A stretch of 64,000 bases of DNA from Phycisphaera mikurensis NBRC 102666 (GCA_945878575.1 CAMDUB010000003.1:1-64000); one strand, 5' to 3'; shown: positions 18,389 to 28,894, counted from the stretch's first letter. Notes: a model not told the origin generated them from the letters alone. Program-made: numbers and translations.

Positions 18389-19309
18389 ATGAAATTCACA
18401 CTCGCCTTGCGCGGAACAACCCTATTTCTATCGATCGCAGCACTAGTGGCTGTTGCGGGATGCATCACCGTTGAGAGCAGCACGGTTGCTGACCCCGATC
18501 ACCGCAGCATTCCCGTCATCACTACTACATCAGTAGCCGATGGTGGAAAGTTGCTCGTTGATGGCATCAACGGCCGCGTGACGGTTTCGCGCGATCCAAC
18601 ACTTTCCAAGCTTGAAGTCTCCGCTGAATTCCACTGCGGTGGTGCAACGCAAGCCGAGTCGAATGATCGAGTGAAGCGCACACGTTTGATCGCCGAGCGA
18701 ACCGCTGACGGCGCAATTCGTGTTCACGCCCAATTCCCAGCACTTCAGTCCGGTGCAGCGCACTCCCCTTCTGATTCCGCCAATCTTGACATCCGCGCTG
18801 CGCGACTTGACGGTATCGAAATTGCAACAACTAACGGTCGCATCAAGGTGGAAGGATTCGCCGGCGAGTTGAAAGCGCGAACCTCCAATGGCGGCATTCG
18901 AATCAATGGTCACAGCGGTCCAGTACTACTGCAAACATCAAACGGCGCGATCGATGCGCGCAACATCGGTACGCCTGCAGAGTTGGAAACCTCCAATGGA
19001 ACCGTAGAAGCGCAGCTGGCATCCGGCCAGGATGGACCAGTGAGTGTTCGCACCTCAAACGGTGGCGTACGCCTGGAACTGCCTGTTTCCTGGAGCGGGC
19101 ACGTCGAGGCGGAGACATCGAACGGCCGCGTCAACCTTGAAGGCGGTGGTCGCTCCAAGAACATTGCCTTGGAAAAAGCCCACGGCACGATGGACATTGA
19201 TGGCGCCGGAAAGTCCAAGGCCAGCATTCTCAGTTCGAACGGCAACGTTCGTGTAACAGCACTCGCAGCGCCAGCGCAGTCCGCTCCAACTACCACCCCA
19301 CCCAAGTAG
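18389..19309 (+). CDS. DUF4097-like beta-strand-repeat lipoprotein
   Basis: Lipobox LVAVAGC. Regular TSNG/SSNG repeats (IATTNGRIKVEG, ARTSNGGIRING, LQTSNGAIDARN, LETSNGTVEAQ, VRTSNGGVRLE, AETSNGRVNLEG). Confidence 0.8.
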   Translation: MKFTLALRGTTLFLSIAALVAVAGCITVESSTVADPDHRSIPVITTTSVADGGKLLVDGINGRVTVSRDPTLSKLEVSAEFHCGGATQAESNDRVKRTRLIAERTADGAIRVHAQFPALQSGAAHSPSDSANLDIRAARLDGIEIATTNGRIKVEGFAGELKARTSNGGIRINGHSGPVLLQTSNGAIDARNIGTPAELETSNGTVEAQLASGQDGPVSVRTSNGGVRLELPVSWSGHVEAETSNGRVNLEGGGRSKNIALEKAHGTMDIDGAGKSKASILSSNGNVRVTALAAPAQSAPTTTPPK

Positions 19310-19408
19310 CGCTCCGCCACCAGTACACACGCGGCGGCTGCAATACGCGTTAACGCCAACAAATACACCCACTACTCATCCATCACGTCTTCGCGTTCAA
19401 GGAAACCA

Positions 19409-20317
19409 ATGCTGCAAATCAGAGACCTCGTCAAGATCTACCCAGGCCCCGTTGCTGCCCTCAAGGGCGTGTCGCTCGACATCCCGCAAGGTCTGTTCGG
19501 CCTGCTCGGTCCCAACGGTGCGGGTAAGAGCACGCTCATGAACATCCTGAGCGGCCTGCTTGAACCCACCGGCGGCAGTGTCACGCTTGATGGCGTGGAC
19601 ATCGTGAAAGACCCGCGCGCGGTGTGGAGCCGCCTTGGCTACCTGCCGCAAGATTTTGGTTTCTACCCATCGCTTAACGGCGCGCAGATGCTTGACTTCC
19701 TGCTTCGACTTAAGGGCGTGGACGCACCGCAAGGGCGCAAGAAACTAGTTGCAGAACTGCTCGAACGTGTCAATCTCACCGACGCCGCCAAGCGCAAGGT
19801 GAAGACGTACTCCGGCGGCATGCGCCAGCGTCTTGGCATCGCGCAAGCCATCGCAGGCAACCCGCGCCTAGTGATCGTCGATGAACCAACCGCCGGCCTC
19901 GATCCGGAAGAACGCCAACGCTTCTACCGAATCCTTGCCGAGCTTGGACGCGATCGCATCGTGCTGCTCTCCACGCACATCGTTGAAGACATCGCCACAC
20001 TGTGCCCGCGCTTTGCGGTGATCCGCGGCGGTCGCTGCGTCACCAGCGGTAGCACCTCCGAGGCGCGCAACCGTCTTGAGGAACGCGTGGCCGAAGGCAT
20101 CGTGACACCTGAGAAGCTCGAAGAAATCCGACGCTCACACCGCGTGACCCAAGCGGTGCTTGTGGAAGGTTCCATGTTCCGCACCCGCGTGCAGGGCGCG
20201 CCAGGATCACAGCCCACTGGCTTCGTACAAGTGCCGCCCACGTTGGAAGACGTCTACTTCGGCGTCATGGACGAGAGCCGCGCCGACGATGCCGCGCACG
20301 CAATGAACGCTGCCTAA
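19409..20317 (+). CDS. ABC transporter ATP-binding protein
   Basis: Walker A LLGPNGAGKST, signature YSGGMRQRLGIAQAI, Walker B RLVIVDEPTAGLDP, H-loop LLSTHIVED. Confidence 0.95.
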   Translation: MLQIRDLVKIYPGPVAALKGVSLDIPQGLFGLLGPNGAGKSTLMNILSGLLEPTGGSVTLDGVDIVKDPRAVWSRLGYLPQDFGFYPSLNGAQMLDFLLRLKGVDAPQGRKKLVAELLERVNLTDAAKRKVKTYSGGMRQRLGIAQAIAGNPRLVIVDEPTAGLDPEERQRFYRILAELGRDRIVLLSTHIVEDIATLCPRFAVIRGGRCVTSGSTSEARNRLEERVAEGIVTPEKLEEIRRSHRVTQAVLVEGSMFRTRVQGAPGSQPTGFVQVPPTLEDVYFGVMDESRADDAAHAMNAA

Positions 20318-20339
20318 TCACACACACTACGGACCACCC

Positions 20340-23300
20340 ATGCGCCGCACACTCACTCTTGCATTCCTTGAACTCCGCACCTCGTGGCGACGCCCGGCGT
20401 GGTGGGTGCTGCTTGCCATCCTGTTCTTTCTGACGTGGGGCTTCTCCTCCGGGAGCGTCACTATCGGTAGCGGTGGCACCCAGGCTGGCGGTGATCGCGC
20501 GTTCATCAACAGTGAGTTCAACCTGGCGTTCGGCGACATCCTGGTCTTCTCACTCTTCTATCTGTTCTTCGTGTGCACGGCGTTTGGTAACGCGGTGAAT
20601 GAGGACGACACACTTCGCGTCATGCCGATCGTCGGCAGCACCGGCCTTACTCCACGCGAATACGTGATCGGTCGCTGGCTCGGCATCGCATTAGTGTTCG
20701 GTGTGATCATCACACTGCACCTCTTCATGCAGATCGGGTTCTTCGAGATGTACCCACTCTCGGAGCCAGAAAAAATGCGCGGCCCGTTCGCACTCGTGAA
20801 CTACCTGCGACCCATGGTGATGTTTGTCGCCATTCCGATCCTCGCGCTCGGCGCCATCGCATTTGCGATCGGCTCCATCACCCGCCAGACCGTGCTGGTG
20901 TTTGCGTTGCCAGTAGCGCTCCTTCTTTCCAGCCTGTTCTTTATCTGGAACTTCTCACCAGAGTGGCTACCACACTGGGGCAACCGCGCATTGCAAGCCA
21001 TAGACATCACCGGCTTCCGCTGGCTCAACGAAACCTGGCTGAAGGTGGACAAGGGCGTGGCGTTCTACAACCACGAGCCATTGAGTTTCGACGCGCTGTT
21101 TACGGGCGCTCGCGTGGCCCTGGTAGTCGCCGCAGGCATCGCACTCTTGGTAGCCGCGCAGCGCGAGCAGCGCCGCATGCGTAGCCCGCACGCCGTGACC
21201 GCCACTGACGCAGAGCGCATCATCGCGGACGCCGACCGCGCCCGCCGCGAGCGCGAAGCAGCGCCGCGTAAGGAATCGTCGCTTGCATCACTCGGCATGA
21301 GTTCCGGCCATGTCGGCGTACTGGCCGCCGCGGTGGATGCATTCCGCGCCGAAGTGCGCGAAATGCGTCGCTCACCGGGTCTCTGGATCTTCGTCCCGCT
21401 GATCATTCTGCAGACGGTGGGTCCGGCGATCTACTCGCCCGGACCGTTCGATACGCCGAAACTCACCACGCCCGGCAGTTTCGCCGCGCAGAGTTACAAC
21501 ACGATCACGCTGCTCTCCATCTTCTTGATGCTCTACTACTTCACTGAAAGCCTGGCGCGCGATGAACGTTCGCGCATTGCTTCCATCGTGAATGCCAGCC
21601 CATCGCGCACGGGTGCACTGACGCTCGGACGCATGGCGGCGTGCACCACTGTGGTGGCGGTGGCGCTCTTTGGTGGTCTTTGGGCTGCCATGATCTTGGC
21701 AATGGTGGTGCAAGGCGTGCAGTCGGGCATCATGCTCATGCCGAGTCCCGGCCCGTTGGTCATCGCTTGGGGCGCCATGCTTCTGCCCACGCTTTTTGCA
21801 TGGATGTGCTTCATGACGCTCATCTGGAGTCAGTTCCGCAATCGCTACGCCGTGTACGGCGCTGGCATCGGCGCCATGATCCTCACCGGCTGGTGCGTGC
21901 AGATGGGCTGGATGAACTGGGTATTCAATTGGCACCTATGGGGTGACCTCACGTGGACAGATTTCGGCGCATTGGAACTCGACCGCGGCGTGTTGGTCCT
22001 GAACCGCGTGCTGTGGATCTTGGTTGGTCTAACGCTCCTACACATCTCGCTTGAATGGTGGCGACGCCGCACGCCGGATGCGCAGGGCATCACCACGCGC
22101 CTGCAATTTGCGCGCGCGTGGAAGCGCGTCATGTGGATGCTTGTCTTCGGTGGCCCAGCCATCGCCGTGGGAATCACGCTGGCACTCATGGTGCGCAGCG
22201 GACCAAACGGCGGTCCAGAACGCAAGGCACAACGTGATTACTACGTCGGCAACGCATCGACGTGGAAGGATGTGCCGCAACCGGAGCTCATGAAGGTCGA
22301 TCTTGATCTCAACCTTGATCCCGCTGCCAACAGTATTGCGGTCAAGGGCAGTTACGGTCTGCGTAACACCACCGACAAGCCGATGCGCCGCATTGCCGTC
22401 ACACCCGACAGCACGTTCGAAGGCGTGAAGTTCACGTTCGAAGGAAAGACCTGGGACCCCGAGGAAGCAACCAAGGAGCGCAAGGAAAACCCGCGTCACC
22501 CAGTCTGCGAAAACAGTTCCGGTCTGTGGATCTTCACGCCCAAGGAACCGCTGGCACCCGGCGCGGAAGTCACACTCGGCTTCGAACACGTGGCGCACGT
22601 CCCCGCTGGCACGCGCAAGAATCCGGCCGGCGCAGGCGAGTTCATCTTGCCCGCGGGCACCGTTCTCAACAGCTTCGGCGTGTCATTTATGCCGATGCTC
22701 GGCTATGTAGACGGCGTGGGCATGGACCCGGAACGCACTCCAGAAGCAAAGCGCCCCGAGCCGGATGATTGGAAGAAGGTCACCAAGACCGCCTTCGGCA
22801 CCGGTGGCCACACTGATATGACCGCGCGCGTGAAACTGCCTGCCGAGTACCGAGCCAATATGCCCGGCGTGTGCACTTCTGACACTGTCGATGGCACCAC
22901 TCGCACCATGGAATGGAAGAGCGATCATCCAATCATGGCCGTCAACCTGGTGGCTGGAAAGTGGCAGGAATCAAAGGGTGAACGCACCGCTATCTGGCAC
23001 CTGCCCGCACACTCATTCAATGTGCCGGCGATGTTGGAAGCGCTCGACGGCGCGCATGAGTGGTATTCGAAGTGGTTCTGGCCATACCCGTGGAAGGAAC
23101 TCCGTATCAGCGAATTCCCAGGGCTCGCCGACTACGCACAAGGCTTCCCGACAAACATCGTCTTCAGCGAGTCCATCGGATTCTTAGCAAAGCCCAGTGC
23201 TGAGCAAGACGCACCGTTCATGATCGTGGCGCACGAAACCGCGCACCAGTGGTGGGGCAACATCCTCCCTCCTGGCGACGCACCGGGTGGCAACATCCTG

Positions 23301-24074
23301 AGTGAAGGAATGGCGAACTTCTCCACAGCACGTCTCTTCCGGCAACTCCGCGGCGACCGCGCGCGGCAGGCGTTCATGCGCGAAATCGAATTCACCTACG
23401 CCAACCAGCGAAGTGTGGATGAAGAGCGCCCAATGACGGAGGTCGACGGCAACCGCCGCGGCGACGGCACCGTGACCTATGACAAGGGTGGCTGGGTCTT
23501 CTGGATGCTCATGGAGCATCTCGGCGATGACAAGATGGATGAAGGCTTGCGCGCGTTCATCGGCAAGTTCAAGGACGGCCCCGACTATCCGCTCCTGCAA
23601 GATTTCATCGCCGCCATGCGCCCCTTTGCCAAGGACGCTGCCGCCTACGACGCGTTCGTCGACCAATGGTTCTTGCGCGTTGTAATTCCAGAAATCAAGG
23701 TGGAATCAGCACAATTCACCGCACCCGCCAAGGATGGCGATCCATGGCGAACGGTAGTGACTGTGCGCAACGTCGGCACTGGAACTGTTCCGATCGAAAT
23801 TGCCGTGACCAACGGTGAAGATCGTTGGCCGCAGGCATCTCTGCCCCGAACTGCTGAGGAGCGCACTGCAGCAGCAAAGCAGCGCGATGAATACAAAGAC
23901 GCCCGCGGTACTCACACGATTGCCGCTGGTGCAACCGCGGAGTACGTAATCGAAACAGCCTTCCAACCAAAGAAGGCCATCGCCGATCCCGACGTTCACA
24001 CCCTGATGATTGGCCGAAAGACTGCCGAAGCGGACATTTCAGAAGCGCCCACTGAGACGCCGAAGAATTCTTAA
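20340..24074 (+). CDS. ABC-2 permease fused to M1-family (gluzincin) aminopeptidase domain
   Basis: 1244 aa. N-terminal ABC-2-like TM regions; C-terminal peptidase with HETAH-x18-E zinc motif (MIVAHETAHQWWGNILPPGDAPGGNILSEGMANF). Confidence 0.9.
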   Translation: MRRTLTLAFLELRTSWRRPAWWVLLAILFFLTWGFSSGSVTIGSGGTQAGGDRAFINSEFNLAFGDILVFSLFYLFFVCTAFGNAVNEDDTLRVMPIVGSTGLTPREYVIGRWLGIALVFGVIITLHLFMQIGFFEMYPLSEPEKMRGPFALVNYLRPMVMFVAIPILALGAIAFAIGSITRQTVLVFALPVALLLSSLFFIWNFSPEWLPHWGNRALQAIDITGFRWLNETWLKVDKGVAFYNHEPLSFDALFTGARVALVVAAGIALLVAAQREQRRMRSPHAVTATDAERIIADADRARREREAAPRKESSLASLGMSSGHVGVLAAAVDAFRAEVREMRRSPGLWIFVPLIILQTVGPAIYSPGPFDTPKLTTPGSFAAQSYNTITLLSIFLMLYYFTESLARDERSRIASIVNASPSRTGALTLGRMAACTTVVAVALFGGLWAAMILAMVVQGVQSGIMLMPSPGPLVIAWGAMLLPTLFAWMCFMTLIWSQFRNRYAVYGAGIGAMILTGWCVQMGWMNWVFNWHLWGDLTWTDFGALELDRGVLVLNRVLWILVGLTLLHISLEWWRRRTPDAQGITTRLQFARAWKRVMWMLVFGGPAIAVGITLALMVRSGPNGGPERKAQRDYYVGNASTWKDVPQPELMKVDLDLNLDPAANSIAVKGSYGLRNTTDKPMRRIAVTPDSTFEGVKFTFEGKTWDPEEATKERKENPRHPVCENSSGLWIFTPKEPLAPGAEVTLGFEHVAHVPAGTRKNPAGAGEFILPAGTVLNSFGVSFMPMLGYVDGVGMDPERTPEAKRPEPDDWKKVTKTAFGTGGHTDMTARVKLPAEYRANMPGVCTSDTVDGTTRTMEWKSDHPIMAVNLVAGKWQESKGERTAIWHLPAHSFNVPAMLEALDGAHEWYSKWFWPYPWKELRISEFPGLADYAQGFPTNIVFSESIGFLAKPSAEQDAPFMIVAHETAHQWWGNILPPGDAPGGNILSEGMANFSTARLFRQLRGDRARQAFMREIEFTYANQRSVDEERPMTEVDGNRRGDGTVTYDKGGWVFWMLMEHLGDDKMDEGLRAFIGKFKDGPDYPLLQDFIAAMRPFAKDAAAYDAFVDQWFLRVVIPEIKVESAQFTAPAKDGDPWRTVVTVRNVGTGTVPIEIAVTNGEDRWPQASLPRTAEERTAAAKQRDEYKDARGTHTIAAGATAEYVIETAFQPKKAIADPDVHTLMIGRKTAEADISEAPTETPKNS

Positions 24075-25063
24075 CTTCCAGCAGTTGCCGCTGCACGCTT
24101 GCGCTCTGCAGCCTTCTGCGCAGAGAGCACCAGCCCGGCGCCCAAAACCGCAACAACACCCGCCGCCCATTGCTTGCCGGAAAGCACTTCGCCAAAGTAC
24201 GCGGCGCTGAACGCGCTGACGATAAATGGCTGCAATTGCAGCACTCCTGCTGTAGTCGCTACTCCCATGCGGTCGATGGCCGTGTAGTAAAGAACATGGC
24301 CGATCGCAATGCCAAAGAAGGCACTGAGACCAAGCGACCAGAGTTCGCTGCTCCCCAAGTCAAGAACCTCCGCGCCATGCCCACGCGCAAACGCCAGCAT
24401 GCACGCCACCAGTGTTCCGCCCGTGTAGAGCGCAATCACTCCGAAGGCAAACACCGGGTGGTAGCCATACATGAACTTCCGGACAGCAAGTCCGTACACG
24501 CCGTAACCAATGCCGGCGAACACGGCAAGCAACACACCAATCATGGAGCTGCCTTCCAGAATATTGCCGCCACCAAGCAGCACCCCCGCCACTCCGCAAA
24601 TCAGTAGCCCCAATCCTCCGAGGTATCGCACCGAGGCGATCGTGGCGCGCTCGGCCGGAAAGAGCAGGTACGCACCAATTGCAACCGCCACCAATTGCAA
24701 CCGCAATCCAAAGGTCAACAGCCCTGGATTCACGTAACTGTGTGCTGCCGTGAACGCCACTTGTGCCACCGTGTTGGCGACGGCAGGAATCAGCGCCGCA
24801 CGCCAAATCGTGCGCGGTAGAACGCCACGTGAAAGCGCCCACAACACTGCTGGTAGCCAAAATAAAGCGCTTGCTCCGTAGCGCCATCCGTTGTTGGTCC
24901 AGTGATCAATGTAGCCCGCAAGATGCCGCACAAAGAGTGGAACTGTTGACCAACACGCAAGCGTTGCCATCAAGACAAGAACGCCCTCCGAGCGCTTCAT
25001 GTGTCGCACTGCAAAGCTTGAAGCCGCCGATGGCACTGCGCGCATGCGCCGCAGCCCACTCAT
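24071..25063 (-). CDS. EamA/DMT-superfamily transporter
   Basis: About 10 hydrophobic segments. FVRHLAGYIDHWTNNGWRYGASALFWLPA and GEVLSGKQWAAGVVAVLGAGLVL are typical of EamA. Start overlaps the upstream SDR stop (ATGA). Confidence 0.85.
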   Translation of the reverse strand: MSGLRRMRAVPSAASSFAVRHMKRSEGVLVLMATLACWSTVPLFVRHLAGYIDHWTNNGWRYGASALFWLPAVLWALSRGVLPRTIWRAALIPAVANTVAQVAFTAAHSYVNPGLLTFGLRLQLVAVAIGAYLLFPAERATIASVRYLGGLGLLICGVAGVLLGGGNILEGSSMIGVLLAVFAGIGYGVYGLAVRKFMYGYHPVFAFGVIALYTGGTLVACMLAFARGHGAEVLDLGSSELWSLGLSAFFGIAIGHVLYYTAIDRMGVATTAGVLQLQPFIVSAFSAAYFGEVLSGKQWAAGVVAVLGAGLVLSAQKAAERKRAAATAGS

Positions 25064-25881
25064 CCGAGCGCCAGCCTGCCGCCATCAACCGGAAGATTGA
25101 CGCCAGTGAGATACGAAGCCGCGGGTGAAGCCAAGAACACCGCTACCGCTGCAATTTCTTCAGGCGCGCCCAAGCGACCCATGGGCACCGTTCGAAGCGC
25201 GTCGGCCTCTACTTCTTGCGCCGAAGTACCGGCGCGATGTGCACGTCCTTCAAAGAGCGAAGCAAGCCGAGCCGTGCGCGTAAAGCCCGGAAGAATGGTG
25301 TTCACGGTAATTCCAAACGGCGCCAATTCCACTGCCAGTGATCGACCCCAGTTGGCTACCGCCGCGCGAATAGTGTTTGAAACACCCAACCCACGGATGG
25401 GCGTCACCACACTGGTGGAAGCGATGTTGATGACGCGTCCGTAGCCAGCTTCGCGCATGCCCGGCGCAAACACTTGCACCAGCGCGTGGTTGGCCAAGAG
25501 GTGCATCTCAAACGCCTTCGTAAAGTCCTCAGGCTTTGCTTCGATAGCCGCGCCCGCCGCTGGACCGCCGGTGTTGTTCACCAGCACATGGACGGGGCCA
25601 GCGCTACCCAAGTGCGTACGCGCCGCAAAGTCCACATCCTTGGCGCTGCTGAAGTCCACCTCCACGCTCCAGTGCCGCTGCCCGACGGGCTTCGGCAGTT
25701 CTTCCAGCGTCCGCATCAGGCCTTGGTCATTTCGGCCACACACGGTCACCGTCGCGCCAGCGGCCGCCATGGCGATAGCCGTGGCCTTACCGATCCCCTG
25801 GGTAGCGCCACACACAAACGCGTGGCGGCCAAAGAGCGGGAGGTGTGCGGTAGCGGGGGCGGGAGCCGGGGCGGTCGTCAT
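25060..25881 (-). CDS. SDR-family oxidoreductase
   Basis: ORF 25060..26325 trimmed to the ATG at 25881 (MTTAPAPAPATAHLPLFGRHAFVCGATQGIGKATA). NAG motif VLVNNTGG; C-terminal ASYLTGVNLPVDGGRLALG. Confidence 0.88.
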   Translation of the reverse strand: MTTAPAPAPATAHLPLFGRHAFVCGATQGIGKATAIAMAAAGATVTVCGRNDQGLMRTLEELPKPVGQRHWSVEVDFSSAKDVDFAARTHLGSAGPVHVLVNNTGGPAAGAAIEAKPEDFTKAFEMHLLANHALVQVFAPGMREAGYGRVINIASTSVVTPIRGLGVSNTIRAAVANWGRSLAVELAPFGITVNTILPGFTRTARLASLFEGRAHRAGTSAQEVEADALRTVPMGRLGAPEEIAAVAVFLASPAASYLTGVNLPVDGGRLALG

Positions 25882-25924
25882 TGCCGCAGCGTATCGAACC
25901 CCGGGGAGCGGTAGAACACGGCAG

Positions 25925-28879
25925 ATGACGATCGCCACCCTTGCTGTCATGGCCCTGCTTGCCCAAGGAATTCCGCCCGCCGCGCCGGTGGCCGCGCCGC
26001 CGGCAACACCGCCACTCACCCGCACCACCGTTCCTGGCCACTGGGAGGGAAACGGCCTCCCCGAAGGTACCGACGGCATCGCGTGGTACGTCGGCGAGAT
26101 CACCCTTGACGACCTCGACCGTGCCACCGATATGGTGTTCACACCTGGCAACATTGACGATGCTGACGAGTCATGGTTTAACGGCACGCGCATCGGCGCC
26201 ACCGACGGATTCCAAACCGAGCGCGCGTACACCGTTCCAAAGTCACTGTTGCGCACCGGCGTCAATCGTATTGCTATCCGTGTCACTGACATCGGTGGCG
26301 CCGGTGGATGGGTTGGAACGCCCACATTGAAACCAACACTCGCAGGTGACGCGTGCGCCTTTGATCTCTCCGGAACGTGGTGGATCTGCCAAGGGGATCA
26401 TCCAGAGTTAGCAACCTTTGATCCGGTCATGGATCCCGATTTGCACGCGCGCATAGTGCCCATTCCGGTCGGCACGCGCCGCATGAAACTCACGCCCATG
26501 GCAACAGCCACCGGCACACTTCCAGACCTTTGGTACACCGAGCCCGCCGCTGCATGGACCGACGCACTGCCCGTTGGTAACGGCCGCATGGGCGCCATGG
26601 TGTTCGGTGCTGTCCAGCATGAGCGATTGCAACTGAACGAAGCCACCGTGTGGGAAGGCAACGCAAACGACCGCAATGCGCCTGCATCCAGCGAGTTCTT
26701 TCAAAAAGCGCGCGCGCTTGCGCTTGCTGGAAAGATCTTAGAAGCACAGCAAATCATTCAAGATCATTGCATGTTGCCGAGCGACATGATGCCACGCAGC
26801 CATCAAACGCTTGGTGATCTCTCTATCAAACTGGTTGACGAACCACGTGCCGCCTCTGAGTATCGGCGCTCACTCACCATGCGCACCGGTGTTGCAGCCA
26901 GCAGATTTCAGGTGGACGGTGTTTCCATCGTCCGCGAAGTGATCGCCAGTGCTCCTGATGAATTGCTACTCATTGACACGCGTGTCGAAGGCGAAGGAAC
27001 TCTCCCCGCCATGCGCATTCAATTACACCGTGACAACTTTGAGACCGATGTACCGGTGCACACCGCTATTCCAACCCGGCAGGGAGCGCGACTCTCATTC
27101 ACTGGGCACACCGGCCAAGGTGGCGTGGGTTACGCATCCACTGCCGACATTCAGTCCGACGGCGGAACCATCACCATCGAAGGCGGCGATGCGGTGGTGC
27201 GCGGTGCAAAGTCATTCACTATTGCCATTGCCGCGCGCACCGACTACTTCGGAAGCAACCCCGCCCTGCAATGCGAGAACGATCTTCGAAGCGCAGTGTC
27301 TGGTTGGCCTGCACTCAGCGAACGCGCCAGTGCCTGGTTTGCCAAGTCCATGGACCGCGTGTCGCTTGACCTTGGCGGTCCTTCGCCTGAAGCCAGCGTC
27401 ATTCCAGATCTTCTTTCTACACCGGCGCGCCTCGCTCGCTTTCGAACCAAACCAGAATGGGACAATGACTTCATTTCCCTGTATTTCCAGTACGGGCGCT
27501 ACTTACTGCTCTCCTCCAGTCGACAAGGAAGCCTGCCCGCCAACTTGCAAGGCATTTGGAACCAACACTTCCGCGCGCCATGGAACGCTGACTTCCACAC
27601 CAATATCAACGTGCAGATGAACTACTGGCCAGCGGGTCCGTGCGCACTTGTAGAGACAGAACTTCCACTCATTGACTTGCTTGACAAAATTCGCGTGCGC
27701 GGCGTGCGCACTGCACAAGATCTTTACGGCGCGCGTGGTTGGTGCTGCCATCACATCACCGATGCGTGGGCCATGACTGCGCCAGAGGGCCAGACGGTGT
27801 GGGGCATGTACCCGCTCGGCGGTACGTGGTTGGTGCGACATGCGTGGGAACACTACGAGTACACCAACGACACCGCGTTCCTACGCGACCGCGCATGGCC
27901 AGCACTGGACGGAGCAGTTCGATTCCTCCTTGACTACTTAGTGAAGGATCCAACCACCGGCATGTTGGTCAGTGGTCCAAGCACCAGTCCAGAAAATACT
28001 TTCATACTCCCCGATGGATCGCATGCGAATCTCAGTATGGGCACATCCATGGACCAGTGGATCGCCCGAGACCTCTTGGTGAATTACCTTGATGCCGCGC
28101 GCGTACTTGGGCGAGGCAACGAAGCGCTTCCCATTGAAGCTACTGAAGCACTTAAGCACCTCGCTATGCCCACCGTGGCCGCTGACGGCCGACTCATGGA
28201 ATGGTCAAAGCCCTACGGCGAAGCGGAGCCTGGGCATCGACACATGAGCCACTTGTATGGGCTGCACCCCGCCAATTTCATCAGCACCGACGCAACACCC
28301 GCATTGGCCGCGGCGGCACGCGCAAGCCTGGAATTCAGGCTGAAGAACGGTGGCGGCCACACCGGGTGGAGCCGTGCGTGGCTCATCAATTTCTGGGCGC
28401 GGTTACACGATGGTGAAAGAGCGTGGGCGGACATCTGCGCGCTGCTCTCGCATTCAACCCTGCCCAATCTCTTTGACGATCATCCACCGTTTCAAATCGA
28501 TGGCAATTTCGGTGGTACTGCTGGTATTGCAGAAATGCTCATGCAGAGCCATATCCGCACGTGGAGCGCCGGTCATCTTGTACACCGCATCGATCTCTTG
28601 CCCGCCCTGCCGCGTGAGTGGAGTGACGGTCGCGTACGCGGCTTGATTGCGCGCGGCAATGTTGTGGTGGACATGCAATGGAAACACGGCACCATCGCCC
28701 GTGTGCAATTGGACTCGCCAGATGCGCGTGAACTGCGCATCAAGATGCCCGCTGGCGTGACTCGCGCTCACGTAGCAGTGGCAGGTCAAGCGCCCATCGA
28801 CCTGCCGATCCCAGACGGGATCGTCATCATTCCGCGCGCGGCAGCACCCACGCCACGGAGCGTGGTGATCCTGCCGTAA
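25925..28879 (+). CDS. Glycoside hydrolase family 95-type alpha-L-fucosidase
   Basis: ORF 25457..28879 trimmed to the ATG at 25925 (MTIATLAVMALLAQG). GH95-type LWYTEPAAAWTDALPVGNGRMGAMVFGAVQHERLQLNEATVWEG, SLPANLQGIWNQHFRAPWNADFHTNINVQMNYWPA, GHRHMSHLYGLHPANFIS, DDHPPFQIDGNFGGTAGIAEMLMQSH. Confidence 0.92.
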   Translation: MTIATLAVMALLAQGIPPAAPVAAPPATPPLTRTTVPGHWEGNGLPEGTDGIAWYVGEITLDDLDRATDMVFTPGNIDDADESWFNGTRIGATDGFQTERAYTVPKSLLRTGVNRIAIRVTDIGGAGGWVGTPTLKPTLAGDACAFDLSGTWWICQGDHPELATFDPVMDPDLHARIVPIPVGTRRMKLTPMATATGTLPDLWYTEPAAAWTDALPVGNGRMGAMVFGAVQHERLQLNEATVWEGNANDRNAPASSEFFQKARALALAGKILEAQQIIQDHCMLPSDMMPRSHQTLGDLSIKLVDEPRAASEYRRSLTMRTGVAASRFQVDGVSIVREVIASAPDELLLIDTRVEGEGTLPAMRIQLHRDNFETDVPVHTAIPTRQGARLSFTGHTGQGGVGYASTADIQSDGGTITIEGGDAVVRGAKSFTIAIAARTDYFGSNPALQCENDLRSAVSGWPALSERASAWFAKSMDRVSLDLGGPSPEASVIPDLLSTPARLARFRTKPEWDNDFISLYFQYGRYLLLSSSRQGSLPANLQGIWNQHFRAPWNADFHTNINVQMNYWPAGPCALVETELPLIDLLDKIRVRGVRTAQDLYGARGWCCHHITDAWAMTAPEGQTVWGMYPLGGTWLVRHAWEHYEYTNDTAFLRDRAWPALDGAVRFLLDYLVKDPTTGMLVSGPSTSPENTFILPDGSHANLSMGTSMDQWIARDLLVNYLDAARVLGRGNEALPIEATEALKHLAMPTVAADGRLMEWSKPYGEAEPGHRHMSHLYGLHPANFISTDATPALAAAARASLEFRLKNGGGHTGWSRAWLINFWARLHDGERAWADICALLSHSTLPNLFDDHPPFQIDGNFGGTAGIAEMLMQSHIRTWSAGHLVHRIDLLPALPREWSDGRVRGLIARGNVVVDMQWKHGTIARVQLDSPDARELRIKMPAGVTRAHVAVAGQAPIDLPIPDGIVIIPRAAAPTPRSVVILP

Positions 28880-28894
28880 GCACGGACCGCGCCG

